A stretch of DNA of 64,000 bases from Chiua virens (taxonomy: Eukaryota > Basidiomycota > Agaricomycetes > Boletales > Boletaceae). Each line of letters begins with the position of its first letter. The first letter of the stretch is position 1. The notes beneath the pieces are model-generated. The model did no database searches. It worked only from the letters and a program-made list of their open reading frames with translations, and was not told the origin of the DNA. Below are positions 11,101 through 22,810 of this stretch, piece by piece. A program made the position numbers and the translations under genes. Where the stretch lies: the NCBI GenBank assembly GCA_019787685.1, contig JAHNUO010000004.1:434001-498000 (forward strand). Reading direction: 5' to 3'.

Positions 11101-14100
11101 GACCTTCTGATTGTCTTATTTTGGCCAGAGTGGCCGGCGGCAAGTTTGATTCTGAGTGTGATCTGCAAATTCATGGTATGGTTTCTCAAACGAAATTGTT
11201 CGCGCGACTGACATCTCCTTTGCCCCAAGGTGACCTCACTGGATGACATCAAGACGACTGTTCAGATAGATTCTAACGCGGCGAAGGCAATAGCTTTGGA
11301 TCATTTGGGAGTCATCGCTGCTCGGTTGCGATCAAGTACGATCAAGGTCCGGCAACGAAGTGGCAAACGTCCACTGGTCCCCCTTGACGAGGTATACTTT
11401 ACACATCTTGAAGGCGTCATGTTATAATTGTTTTTAATTAGATTGTTTCTACGGAGAGTATGCGGGATTTCGAAACGCTCTTAAATCACCACGAGGCGAT
11501 TTCTTTACACTTGTTGAAACGTTCTTCCGATGATCAGGCCTACGAGGTGCGTCCTAATCATGATAATATTCGTTGACTGATACCACTTGACCGCGGGCAG
11601 AGTGCCCATGAACTTACATGTGCAATGTGGGGTCTTGAATTGGCAAACGCTCTTCGGATACTGCGTAGCGCTTTACCGTCCGAGGACAAGGCAGGACCCG
11701 CACAAAAATCATCCACACTCACCCTTAGTACCAAAGTTCAACACGCCTTGTCAGAAGTATGGACGAACCGTTCCAATGACGTCTTCGATGCGGGGTGAGA
11801 ATAAATCCAACTCGATCATCTCGCTGTTCATGCGTTGCTAGATCTGAGGAAGATGCGGCTCGCGTTGACCTACTCACTGAAGAGATTGGCACGGTGCAAA
11901 ACCTCAGGAGCTCGTTTGGGCCTATACTAAACGTGGTACTAATGGCTCTTGACGCGCCGCCTGTATTTATGCGAACAAAAGCACTGCGAGCTCTTGGCCA
12001 AATTGTGACAAGTGACTCCACTATTCTTTCAACAGTAAGTTTGTATGCGATCTGATCAGGCGCATATATTTAATCGAACATAGGCAAATGTGCGACGAGC
12101 CATCGAAGGACACCTTTTAGACTCTTCGCCTGCTGTCCGGGATGCTGCGGTCGAGTTAATCGGTAGATACATGATAGAATCTCCCGAAGTTGCGGGTGAT
12201 TACTACTCGAGAATTGCTGATCGCATCGCGGTACTTGCTTATTTATTTTGTTACCCGTGTCTGGCTCATATGTTTGGTATAGGATACTGGGCTTGGGGTA
12301 CGCAAGCGTGTGATCAAGCTGCTCAAACAGTACTACAGCGTGACCGAGGATTTGGGACGTCAAGTTGATATTTGCACAAAGTTTGTATTGCGAATGTTAG
12401 ACGAGGACGATACGGTTAAAGATTTGGCTGTCAAGACCATAGAGGAGCTGTGGTTCCAGAATACGTCCTCCCAGGTTGCCGCACCCAAGGGAAAGCCACC
12501 TTCATCGGCTAACATTCAAGACAAGACAGCTTTGCTCGGCAAAGTATCTGTCATCATGGGTGTATCTGCTTATTTCAAAGACAAGCAATCTCCCTTGGAA
12601 GATATCCTCCACAAGATTATGTCGAGTCAAAATCCGGTCGATACTCCTTTCATGCACACGAAGTACTCCGAAATATGCGAAACCTTGATTGATGGTCTCG
12701 TCGATGCTTCTGATCTCCCTGGTTTTGTGAGTATTTAGTGGTTAGTGAATTCGCCAACTAATTTGGACGCGTCCTTTCTCCAGACGGTTCAATCTTGCAT
12801 CAGAACCCTCTATCTGTTTACAACTGCATATCCGTCTGTACTCTCCGGTAGCAATGCTTCCACCCTGCTGCCGTACCTGAAGAACCCTGCTTCTGTATGT
12901 AAAGCGATTGATTGCGTCGCAAGTTCTAATCTTCCTTCGTAGCCCGAAGAGTTGGCCGTAACCGACTACCTACTTCGCGTTTTCCGGATATCGATTCCCC
13001 ATATGCCAAAGACCTCAGTGAAGTTCGGTCAGGAGCTACAGTTGGTCCTGCAACCAATGATCGTCAAGCCATCGAATGTTGGTGGTGTGGTGGTAGGCTG
13101 AGCTGGCAGATATAATTGATGATGTCTGACCTTTAATTAAAGTGCCTACAAGAAAGCGTCGCGTGCATATGTGGAGTTGTACAGCATCTCACACACGACT
13201 TCCATCGACTAGTCGCTCTTTTGAAGTCATGCAATGGTGAACCGTTTGGGTCGTCTATTTGGTCGAATCTCATTGCCTTTGCAGCTCGCATTCAGCAATC
13301 CATTACCCGCAATTCAGAGGCAATGACACCTGTCGAGACACGAACATTATCTATCCTCATCTTCATCGTCGCCTTACTTGGAGAACATTGTGACTTTGAT
13401 CACCTCCGCATTGAGCGACCCGGTGAGTACTATGATTACTAAGTCAGCGAGGGAAACCTGATTCCTGTACAGAATTTGCGGCCGAGTTGAATAGCGTCTC
13501 AGAGGTGATGACACTCACACACTCGTGTCGATTATTCTCACAAGAAAGCTTGCTAGGGCCCTATTGTAGAACATATTTATAATAGCCTTCTCTCGCTTTA
13601 TTCCAAGTATAACGACCCTGGTCTGAAGGGACGTATCTTGCAATGCCTAGGTACGCTTCCACCTTCTGCAACTGACTCACCTGACGGAACCGTTTGCAAG
13701 GCTTCCTGTTCCGAGCTCAACCTACTCTGATGACGTTAGAGCGATCCGCTGGGATCATGGACACAATTTTCGCTTCCCCTGATGAGGAAAGCAGAGGACG
13801 GTTGCTGAGGATCATGCAAGACTTCTTGGTCTCTGAAGCAGCGAAGCATGCCGAACAACGCAAGAGTGAGCAGCATATTCCGTAGACAAAGAGCTGAATG
13901 GTGTTGACGCACGATGCTCCAGGCTCTGGACAAGACAAGGGTGATGGCGTTGTGGATATGGCTGAACTTGTCGGCAACACAGAAGGCTTTGCAGATTCCG
14001 GGTAAGAGTCACTGCTTGGATAGAATGAATGATGACGAGCCCGTGTGTCGATCAGGGTTAGCTCCGCGATTGTTCAACGATATATTTCACCCATTCTGGA

Positions 14101-15356
14101 GGCGGCGCTCTCTCAGAATCCACAAATACAGGTTGTTGCCGTTGATATTCTCACTTTCACAGTCAAGCAGGGACTTGCCCATCCGCTTCAGGTATGTTAT
14201 CCAAGTCATACTGTGAAACACTAGATGCCATCAACGACAACAGTCATTCCCGGTTATCGTTGCGCTTGAAACGAGCTCTGTGACAGCGACAAGCGTCCGA
14301 GCAAGCGCGTTGCATGCCATTTTGTACAACAAGCACATGGGTCTACTCAATGCGCGCTTTATCGTCAGCGCAAGGCAGTCTTTTGATTATCAAAAAGTGA
14401 TCTCGCCCAACAACGTTCAAGGTCGGTACACTTGTAAGGACTGCTTTTGACGGAAAGGACTGACTTGCTCGCTGTAGGTTATCGTATGCAGCCCTGAGCC
14501 AATCGCTTTGTTGCAGCGGTGGTATTCTCTCGTTCGAGAAAAGAGAGCGCCTCGACAAGATTTCTTGAAAGCTTTGGTCAAGGCATTTGACATTCCAACC
14601 GCACTGAAATCATCACAGGTAGCATACGCGCTCATTATTCATCCATCCCTCTGAAAATTTCATCTAGGATGACGTCGAATTTTCCCGCTATATGGCCGAA
14701 AACTTTGCTACTTTAGACTACAAGACTCAAGAAGAAGCTCTCACTGTCATCAGACATCTCACGTCCATTTTATCCACTTCAGGAATGCAACTCATAGAAG
14801 TCGTTTCTCCCTCTAACCTGCTCGTTCAGCTCCATGAGCCCCAGCAACAGTCCATTCCGAACGGTACCCCGGCGGTGAGGCGGATGGCTAAGATTGTTAT
14901 CACTCACTTATGAACCCCACAGAATCCCGTCTCGCAACCACCGCCAAGACCAAGTCTCGACATCGAGATCATGAGGACGTCGATCATAGTCTGCATCGTG
15001 ATGCTACTGAAATCTCACCTGAAAGGACTGTACGGTCTCTCCGAAGAGTGAGTTTGGTTGGAAGTCCCATCGTCTTGACTCAATCCGCTCTCAGAAAATG
15101 TAGTAAATTTGTTCCGGGAAAGAAGAGCGCTATTGGAGACAAGCCTGCTGTCAAACGCCATCAGTATCCGATATCTTGGGACCGTCTACCGTTCGCGATG
15201 GCACCCCTCATTCTACCTGAGCATTTGGCAACGCAGAGAGTGACGGTAAATATATACCTGCCTGTGCGTGGATGGATTATTGACCTTTCTTGCTAGTTCC
15301 TTCAAGTCTGGAATGAAGATGGCGTCGTGGCCGAACCCGAGGACGACCTCGAGTGA
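8143..15356 (+). CDS. SCC2: SCC2/Mis4/NIPBL cohesin loader
   Basis: A very large gene with about 20 short introns. The ATG is at 8143 (MSGHSDQQW) and the TGA at 15354-15356. The N-terminus is low-complexity and Pro/Ser/Gln-rich, followed by a basic region ([10 protein letters not shown]). The remainder is HEAT-repeat sequence with family blocks such as [86 protein letters not shown] and [12 protein letters not shown]. Scc2 with Scc4 loads the cohesin ring on chromatin; its ring partner SMC3 is 12 kb further along this window. Two frame slips interrupt conserved blocks: one extra base near 10282, between INSLLS and ADGVSMSD, and one extra C in CCC at 14492-14494, before EPIALLQRW. Both look like assembly indels. 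The 3' end is convergent with the SEC14-like gene (212 bp apart). Confidence 0.9.
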
Positions 15357-15568
15357 GGCTGGTTTCGCATGTTGTTTTCAAGCTTTTCGTCTTTCAAACG
15401 CATATACATAACATTATTCACCGTGCACTAATGTATTGTACTCTCTGACAATACCAAATATATAAGAAGCCTCATGGATTTCGGAGCTCCGCTGCTATCT
15501 TGGTGATGGGGACGTCTAGTTCACTGAATAACCGGATATCTGCCCCATACTTGTCTAGCGTCCGATCA

Positions 15569-16791
15569 CTATGGCCTGACGATGTTACCACCAGCGAAAG
15601 TCGCCGTTCCTTTTGGCATCTCGCCGACAGCTTTTTGGATGTCGTCATCCAAGCATGGCTCATCTTCGAAGACCCATTTCAGCCTACCACCATAAGACTC
15701 TGGCAAATCTTCCTCGTTGATCAACCCGCGAAGCGTCTCTCCAGGATCTCTTCCCAGTACATGAATCTTCCGACGAGTCCCCTCGTCAAACCAGCCCTTG
15801 GCGAACAATTGGCAATCATACGAATAACTGGGGCGTATCTTGTCACGTACCTTGATCCAGTTCCACACCGTTGGAAAGAACGATGGGGAGTTCACGATAG
15901 CAATGGTATTCAACGTCTCGGGGTAGTTGGCAGTCGCCATCGTGGATGCTTGTTGGAGGTGGCTCCGAAGAGACCACATGGCGGTCATGGAGACGTCCGC
16001 CAGATCGACGATTGTCGTCACGGAAGATACCGGCGTCGGTGGTTCGTGAAGCAAATAGTCACAGAGGGGTAATACGAAACGGGTCATGCATTCGTGGAGT
16101 ACGACGCTGATTAAACACGGCATCAGTCCAAATCCAACGCCCACAGGTTCTCTTGAGACCACCTACATGCGTTGATATCGTCTCTCTGCCGGAATCGCGT
16201 CCAGCTCGCGACGCAGTGCGGTGTCGAGCGACGCCAGTCGGTAAACGTACAGCGGTAGACCTTGCTACAAGAGAGAGCCGATCATGGCGTATCCAACCAT
16301 CAAACGAGGTCGGAATCGGATTCGAAAAAAAGAAGCGCCCATACTTTGTCTCGTCGCCCAGTCCAGCGCGGGATAGAATCTCCGGGACGACTCTAGCTCG
16401 GCGGTGTCAAAGGCCTTGAACAGATCGTCGACGCGGTGTTGCTTGCGCCAGGCCTCTGCGCGGGCGAATTGCTTTTCTGCCTTGTTGAGGTCGAATCGAC
16501 GTGCCCGTAGAAAACGCCTGTGAAGAGAATGTATATGATGAACGTGGGACGACGCAGAGCTGGAGAGGCGTACATGAGTGTCATGTCATCGTGGCTGGCT
16601 TGGAGTGTGTCCGTTGCAGATCGATAGAGACCTGCTTGAGCGAGGTTTGCTTTGAAGACTTGGAGTAGTCCGGTGTGTTCGCTCGTGGTTGTCAGCGTCC
16701 TTTGTGTTGGATTCAGTATTACGTCCGTGACGGCGGGAGCAACCACTGTGGTGTCGGCGCCGTCCACGTTTGCTTGGACTTGAGAGGCCAT
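15569..16791 (-). CDS. SEC14-type CRAL-TRIO lipid transfer protein
   Basis: Four exons: 16574-16791, 16345-16517, 16167-16264 and 15569-16106. The joined protein (about 340 aa) begins MASQVQANVDG. It carries the CRAL-TRIO N-terminal helix motif MRFLRARRFDLNKAEKQF and the lipid-binding domain, with GLPLYVYRL, TTIVDLADVSM, YPETLNTIAIVNSP and PPTVWNWIK-like blocks, then a short tail ending GGNIVRP. Sec14 proteins exchange phosphatidylinositol and phosphatidylcholine between membranes and support secretion and phosphoinositide signalling; the exact lipid here is unknown. All splice junctions keep frame and I see no break. The 5' side is about 128 bp from the RPAP3 stop on the same strand. Confidence 0.85.
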
Positions 16792-16918
16792 ATTTAACAG
16801 TTAAACAGAGGACGGAACTACTGTAACGGCTGATTCAGAGTATCCGACTCGACTCGATCGCAGAATACAAGCACCGAGCTCTCAGATTACTAAAATGTCA
16901 CCGCATGGGCGCATGGTG

Positions 16919-18301
16919 CTACGAACGTGCGGGGTTTACCTTTTCGTGCAACAACTCCAATAACTGCCTCTCCTGTTTATCCATGAATAACATCACCGTC
17001 CCGAATCTCTGAACCTTGGTGAACGCCAGTAAGTAATCTCGCACAATATCTCTCGTGTCCGGACTAGAGTCCTGCTCGAGCATAACCTGGAACGCGTGTA
17101 AAATGGATTTAAGTAGATCCGGTTCCAACGAGACTTGAATAATACTGGGATGGAAGATGGGGGAATTGTCTGAATGAGATATACCCGATAAGCGTCTCAG
17201 ACGTAATTGTGATTGTAAGTAGCTCACTCGAATAAGATTCCATTTGTCCGTGTCGGATCGCAGGGACTCCCACGATTTGGTGAACTGAAATAGCGTCGTG
17301 GGCGGTTTTGTAGGTTGTGATGCATTTGCATTACTCGGTGGTGATCGTGGGCTGGACTCCTTGGCAGAAGAGGGCGTCTCGTTTGGCGTCCTGGTGACGA
17401 TGGTATGATTTCCAGTAGGACGAAAGATTCCACCTGAGACTCTGGCCGGCTGGAATTCTTCACGGGTCTGTTTGGCCTCCAGAAACGTTCGCGGTTTCGA
17501 CGGAGGAGCTTGTGTTGCTGTTGGCTGGTTTTCTTGCTTCAGCGAACGTGAAGAGACAGGCTGAAGCAAATCTGTGTCTTTGGTCTCAGATGGTGTAACG
17601 GTGGGGTTTTCATCGGGTGGATTTGTATCGGGTTCGACTATCTCAATGGGAACTCGACGTCGTTTCGGAGTGGTGATTTTAGGTGCGTCAACAGCCTTAA
17701 AGATGAGAACACAGCTCGCTCGCTGGGAATAAAGGACTCACGATATTCTTGGAACGTTGTCTGAGCGTCTGTTGCTGTAACAGCTTCTCAAGACCGAGTA
17801 TCTCGTTCTTTACCGATTCGTTCGCGGGCTCTAGAGTGATCGCTTTGCTCAGGTCTACGACGGATCAGTGGTCGTCGACTTTTAGATGGTATCGTTACAT
17901 ACCTGCTTGGGCATCGCTCAGGTTCCCAAGCGCTCTCCGCGCTTGACCCCTCCTGAAAAGCGCCTTGACATTATTGGGGTTCAATGCCAAAACCTTGGTG
18001 CAATCTCTCTCCGCGTCTTCGGACCTACAGAATGGGTGATGAGGCGCACGGAGCAGGTTTGGGTTGAGTTTGCTATGGACGTACTTGCCTAGTTTGAGAT
18101 AAGCTGCCGCCCGGTTGAGGAAGAACGTGTAGTCGCTGGTGTCAGCAAGGATTGCGTTGGTGTAGTGACCAATCGCGGTTGGATAGTCGCCAGCCTTGAA
18201 TGCCGCGTTTCCCTGTCGAATTGCTGAGAGAGTCAGAGACTTGGTAATGATTTGTCCTTGCTGACCTCGTCTTTCGCCACTTTGGCTCTTTCTGACGCCA
18301 T
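16919..18301 (-). CDS. RPAP3: RPAP3/Tah1-like TPR co-chaperone (R2TP complex)
   Basis: The start ATG at 18301-18299 gives MASERAKVAKDEGNAAFKAG. A TPR block follows (YPTAIGHYTNAI, FFLNRAAAYLKLGK, DCTKVLALNPNNVKALFRRG), then a Pro/Ser-rich linker and the RPAP3 C-terminal domain (FTKSWESL, KWNLIR, IPPSSIP, SLEPDLLKSILHAF). RPAP3 ties HSP90, through its TPR, to the Pih1-Rvb1/2 R2TP complex, which assembles RNA polymerases, snoRNPs and PIKK kinases. In the C-terminal domain the frame changes at about 17128-17134: an exon starting at 17169 gives TIPPSSIPVLFKS, and the next residues SLEPDLL need one more base. This is a likely 1-nt deletion in the assembly. Divergent from DUG2, with 229 bp between start codons. 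Confidence 0.82.
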
Positions 18302-18530
18302 TCGCAGTTGGTTGCAGGTTTAAAAGCTTCAGGGTTGTCGCGGCAATTGTGACTCCATCCTCGACTTAGTCAACACTCGAGTTCTTATTGCAGGTCGGTT
18401 TTGTCACATCCCGGTTGCACGTCTCCGACGCTCGATTCCAACGCCACTGGTTGACTCTCTGAACCCGAGAAGGTGAAAGTCCCACTCCACGTTCGGCTCT
18501 CCGCGTGTCCCTGTCAGGACCAAATTACTT

Positions 18531-21500
18531 ATGGGGGAAATGAACGTCAAGGTACCCCCACGTAGGTCGTTTCTCGGTCCATTTGGATCAACTTTACTCA
18601 TGTCCACCTCCGAAGCCTCTGTCAGCAAGCCTGCACCCTCCCCCTCGTCTCCCCGACTTTTACATTCTCTAGGGGATGTCAACAAGTCTGTCCTCAGTTT
18701 GATGGCTGATGACCGGCACATCTTTGTCGGTGGTCAGTGTCAAGATATATCAGTCAGTCTACTGCTGTGAATGTCACTTGGCTACGTACTTGACGTTGCT
18801 AGGTTTGGGACAAGCAATCATACACACTCAAAACCAGTCTCCGCGGTCATACCGGAAGCATACTCGCATTGGAACTTGCAGAACAACGGCAGTGGCTGTT
18901 CAGTGCTTCGGGTAGGAACGTGTGCTTTCTTCATGCTATGTTCTAAATGTCTAGTAGGTGATAGTACTGTGAGGGTACGCCCTGTTCTTCCGCAGGGATT
19001 CTTCGCAATCTCATTTAGACCAGATATGGTCCACAGTAACGTTTGCCGCGGTCTACATCCTCCATCCTTACCTGGAGATTGGGGCCGGTGATCTTTTCTC
19101 TTGGCTTGGAATCCTGTCCTACAATCCGTTTACCTTGGGTGTCAGAACACGTCGATACAGTGGTTCGACTTTTCTCAGCAAGCTGTCTCGGAACAGATCG
19201 CTTCTGGGACATCCACGCCCTCTCGCAAAGTTCACAAATTCTTTGACAGTTATCCTCAATACACCCACAAACCAGCCGATCTCCTGGCAAACTAATATCA
19301 GCTGTTCGCTTTCTTTGGTTACAAGTTCATGCTGCAACAACGTCATTGAAATTCCAGCGTCCAACGTTCTCGATTCCGCACATTTTGGTTACGTGTACTG
19401 TATGACGATGATTCCATCCCAACGAACAGGCTCCGATGATGCCGCATTGCAATCTGATGCGATGTATCACCTCCTGACGGGCAGCGGCGATGAAACAGTC
19501 AAGGTTGGTGGGGGGTTCAGTTGATGATCATTCCATTTACCTCTCAGTAGATCTGGGCGTGCACCACTTCGGGTCCGGTGCTGAAGCATACCTTTGAATG
19601 TAATCATGGCGCGGTTTTGTCGCTCGCTGTTTCGGGCGATACTATCTTTGCAGGATGTCAGGAGGGATACGTTCAGGTATTCGATCTTGAGACCAAGACA
19701 CTTGTCCGGACTATCATGATCCAGGAGGTCGGCCCAAATATTACCATACAGTCAAGCGCAAGCTCATTATACTTTCCAGAACATCGACATCCTGTCACTG
19801 TCCATGGTTAGCTCTGAGCTTTACACATGCTCCTCGAATGGCAAGATACATGTCAGTCCTTCGAAAGTATCTGAAGCAGGTCCGTGTGCTAAACTCCGTG
19901 AATCTCAGCGATGGTCGCCTAGATTTAACTGCACCGCGTCGTGGACTGCTCACGAAGGGATTGTACTCTCGTCTATCGTGACACGGTTGTCGGAAGGCGA
20001 TCGATTTGCCCTGATCTCAGGTGCCAATGATGGGTTGGTGAAGGTGGGTCATCCATCTCATTCCCGAATCTCGTCTAACGAAATCTATTTAGATTTGGGA
20101 GGTCGACTTGCCATCTAGAGGAATTTCGGCATCTTCTTCGGAGAGTTGTCTACCTCAAGCCGATGACGATGAGCATGGTGCGTCACTTGACACGTGAACA
20201 GGTACATTACTTACGCTTTCCATGCAGACGTCATGACCTACGCGCTATCGATCTTTGTCTCTATCCCCAGTGTTAGTTCTGATCCTTTACATCGCCAAGA
20301 TTGTCGCCAAGCAGCTACCTGGCTGAATAAATGTTTGCACCAACTCGGTGGAGACTCGACACTCGTAAGTTCTGCATGTGTAAAACAGCTCGTGATTACG
20401 TTTTAGACCCCCGAGTAGCTCCCTACTGGAAAGAACACAAATCCAATAGTCTTGTCAACCTTCCATGGAGCTCGGGGCAAGCACCCCAAGCCCCGGATAT
20501 TGTTTTACGGGTAAGTTATCCACTTGTTTCATGTCTTTTCGCAGTCTAAGACTCTTCAGACATTACGACGTCATATCAGCTCCTCGTGATGGCTGGCACT
20601 CTGGTCCATTCACCGTCTCGGGCAGGGACGGATACCTCTACGGACGGGGCGTTTCAGATGACAAGGGTCCTATCATGGCAGTAGCTTGTGCCTGCAGCCG
20701 AATTGTTACGGAAGCGCGCGCTTGGTGTCGATTTGGTGTTCCTGATCGAGGGTGAGGAAGAAGCAGGAAGCGCCGGATTCGTGGACGCTGTTTTGGCGCA
20801 CAAGGTTTGTCACCATCTTCTTGCACATTTTTGACATGCTCATTCTGGCAGTCTCAAATCGGTCACATCGATGCTATCTTGCTCAGGTACCTTATAAATA
20901 TGAGTTATATGACGTTTCCTAACGCCTTCATGCAGTAACTCTACATGGATAACCTGAGTACCCAGCCATGCATCACATACGGTTTGCGGGGGGTTGTTCA
21001 TGCCACAGTTGAAGTATGCCCTTTGTGCTTTTGCCATCGTTCTTGCTCTGGACATCCCTTAGATTGCCAGCGGCGCACCAGATCAACATTCTGGTATCGA
21101 AGGAGGAGCCGCGACAGAACCCATGTTTGACATGTATGTGCCGCGTCCAGGAGCACAGCCCTTGTTGATATCCACGTTCTAGGATTCGTTTACTCGCTAA
21201 GCTGACGGATAGCCAGGGCAAAGTTGAGCTCCCAGGTTTTTGTACGTTACTCAGCCATCACGATGGCGTTCTCTTGAGCTGAGAATGACGATCTCAGACG
21301 ACAGCGTTCGCCCTCAGACGGAAGACGAAAAACAACTCTACGAGTTATTGTCGTCGGTTGCACAGAGCCCCGCCTCGGTCCTCTCTTCACGATGGCGCGA
21401 GCCCTCGTTGACGGTCCACAACATCTCGGTCTCTGGCCCTGGGAGTAAGTTCTGTCCCCAACCGCCAATAGTGGCCTTCATGCATCTCCACAGACCCGAC

Positions 21501-22103
21501 CGTCATTCCCGGCAAGGTAACGGCCAAACTCTCGCTGCGCATCGTCCCAGACCAAGATCTAGAAACGGTTTCGCGCGCTCTGGTCGCACACCTCAACGCG
21601 TGCTTTGACGTCTTCCAATCTCCCAACACATTTTCCGTGCGTCCTTGTCCTTTGTCCCACCCTGCAGATGACAGCTCACGGTGGACGTGCTGCAGGTCAC
21701 CATCGATCACACAGCCGACTGGTGGCTGGGCGACCTCGACAGCCCGTGGTTCAAAGCGCTCGAAACGGCCGTGTGCGAGGAATGGGGTGTCCAGCCTCTG
21801 CGCATCCGTGAAGGCGGCGTACGTCTCCACCGTCGATCGTGTCCACCCGCTGACCCGTCTCCAGTCCATCCCCTCTGTGCCCTGCCTCGAAAAAATGTTT
21901 CAATGCCGCGCGCTCCACCTCCCGCTCGGCCAGAGCTCGGTGCGTCTCTGAATCCTCGTCAATGGGACGGGGTTGCTCATCCCTACCAGGACCGCGCGCA
22001 TTTACCCAATGAGCGCATCTCGCTCGCTAATCTTTGGCGGGGAAAAGCCGTCCTCGAGCGGTTTTTGACCAAGGTTGCCGACGCGTGTCCGCCCGTGTCG
22101 TAG
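18531..22103 (+). CDS. DUG2: DUG2 glutathione degradosome subunit (WD40 + M20 peptidase)
   Basis: The start is ATG 18531, or the in-frame ATG at 18600; the stop is TAG 22101-22103. The N-terminal half is WD40-like (LSLMADDRHIFVGGQ, SVWDKQSYTLKTSLRGHTGS, TGSGDETVKIWACTTSGP, ISGANDGLVKIWEVDLPS). The C-terminal half is an M20-family metallopeptidase with FYGHYDVISAP, YGRGVSDDKGPIMAV, LIEGEEEAGSAGF, DHTADWWLGDLD and LHLPLGQSS, including the expected His/Asp/Glu metal ligands. Dug2 pairs with Dug3 for gamma-glutamyl cleavage of glutathione, with Dug1 as the Cys-Gly peptidase. More than a dozen introns keep frame. The frame breaks at about 19100-19102 (before LAWNPVLQ), at 20693 (extra T between VACA and AAELLRK) and at about 20945-20960 (after NSTWI). 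A fourth possible slip or intron lies at 19280-19345. Together these suggest assembly indels rather than a dead gene, but a pseudogene cannot be excluded. Confidence 0.83.
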
Positions 22104-22810
22104 CGCCGCCCGTTTTTGTTCTTTTTTTTTTTTTTGGTTGCGTCCTCTGCGGACATCAGAATGTGGTTGTCATGGATCAGACGTTGATACGTTGGAGACG
22201 CGTCCCCGTCGGCGCGGCGTTTTCTCTTTGGGTTCGAAAATCAAATGCACACAGCCGAATCATTCATTCAATCCGAGAACCATCGTTCAATTCCCTTTGG
22301 ACACATGAACACATTAACTAGTGACACGCAAGCATATCCAAAAAGTAGGAACATAGTAGACCTGAAGAAGAAAAGCAATAATTAGACATAAAAGTGAAAG
22401 GAACGGAAGAACAAAATTTCTAGTTGCACATGGCGCCACGCACGCGTGCGCAGTCGTCGTCACAAGGTGCAGGCCAGCCCGTCGTTTGCAATTTTGTAAG
22501 TACACATGTCAGCGGTCAACTGCACCATCCTGCCCTCTTTTTTTAACTCCTTCGAGTCTACGGCAAGAGGCTGTCCCGTCGACCGCGTCGCACTAACGAG
22601 CCATGGTTGGCCGTCGCGACCTACCTAAGCATCCTAGAAATGCATAAATAAGACACAAACAGAACCCGGCTTCACAAGAAAAAACAAAAAAGACCTCGAG
22701 TGAATAAAAGAACTACAACGATATGGATAACGAGAGAAAGGGGTATGAAGGGATGCGGTCCGCAGAGTGATGGCACACCAAACAATGAAAAGAAAGAAAA
22801 GAAAACTTGA
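22104..22810. other. Convergent intergenic with a poly-T run
   Basis: This region separates the DUG2 and MSB2-like stop codons. It includes a run of 14 T at 22122-22135 just after the DUG2 stop and adenine-rich stretches near 22680-22800. It presumably holds both 3' untranslated regions; no gene is seen. Confidence 0.6.

Noticed and set aside
20400..20425. A further frameshift or in-frame TAG in DUG2
   Set aside because: Resolved by taking the acceptor AG at GAGTAG (about 20417): ...GGDSTL then LPTGKNTNPIVL reads through.
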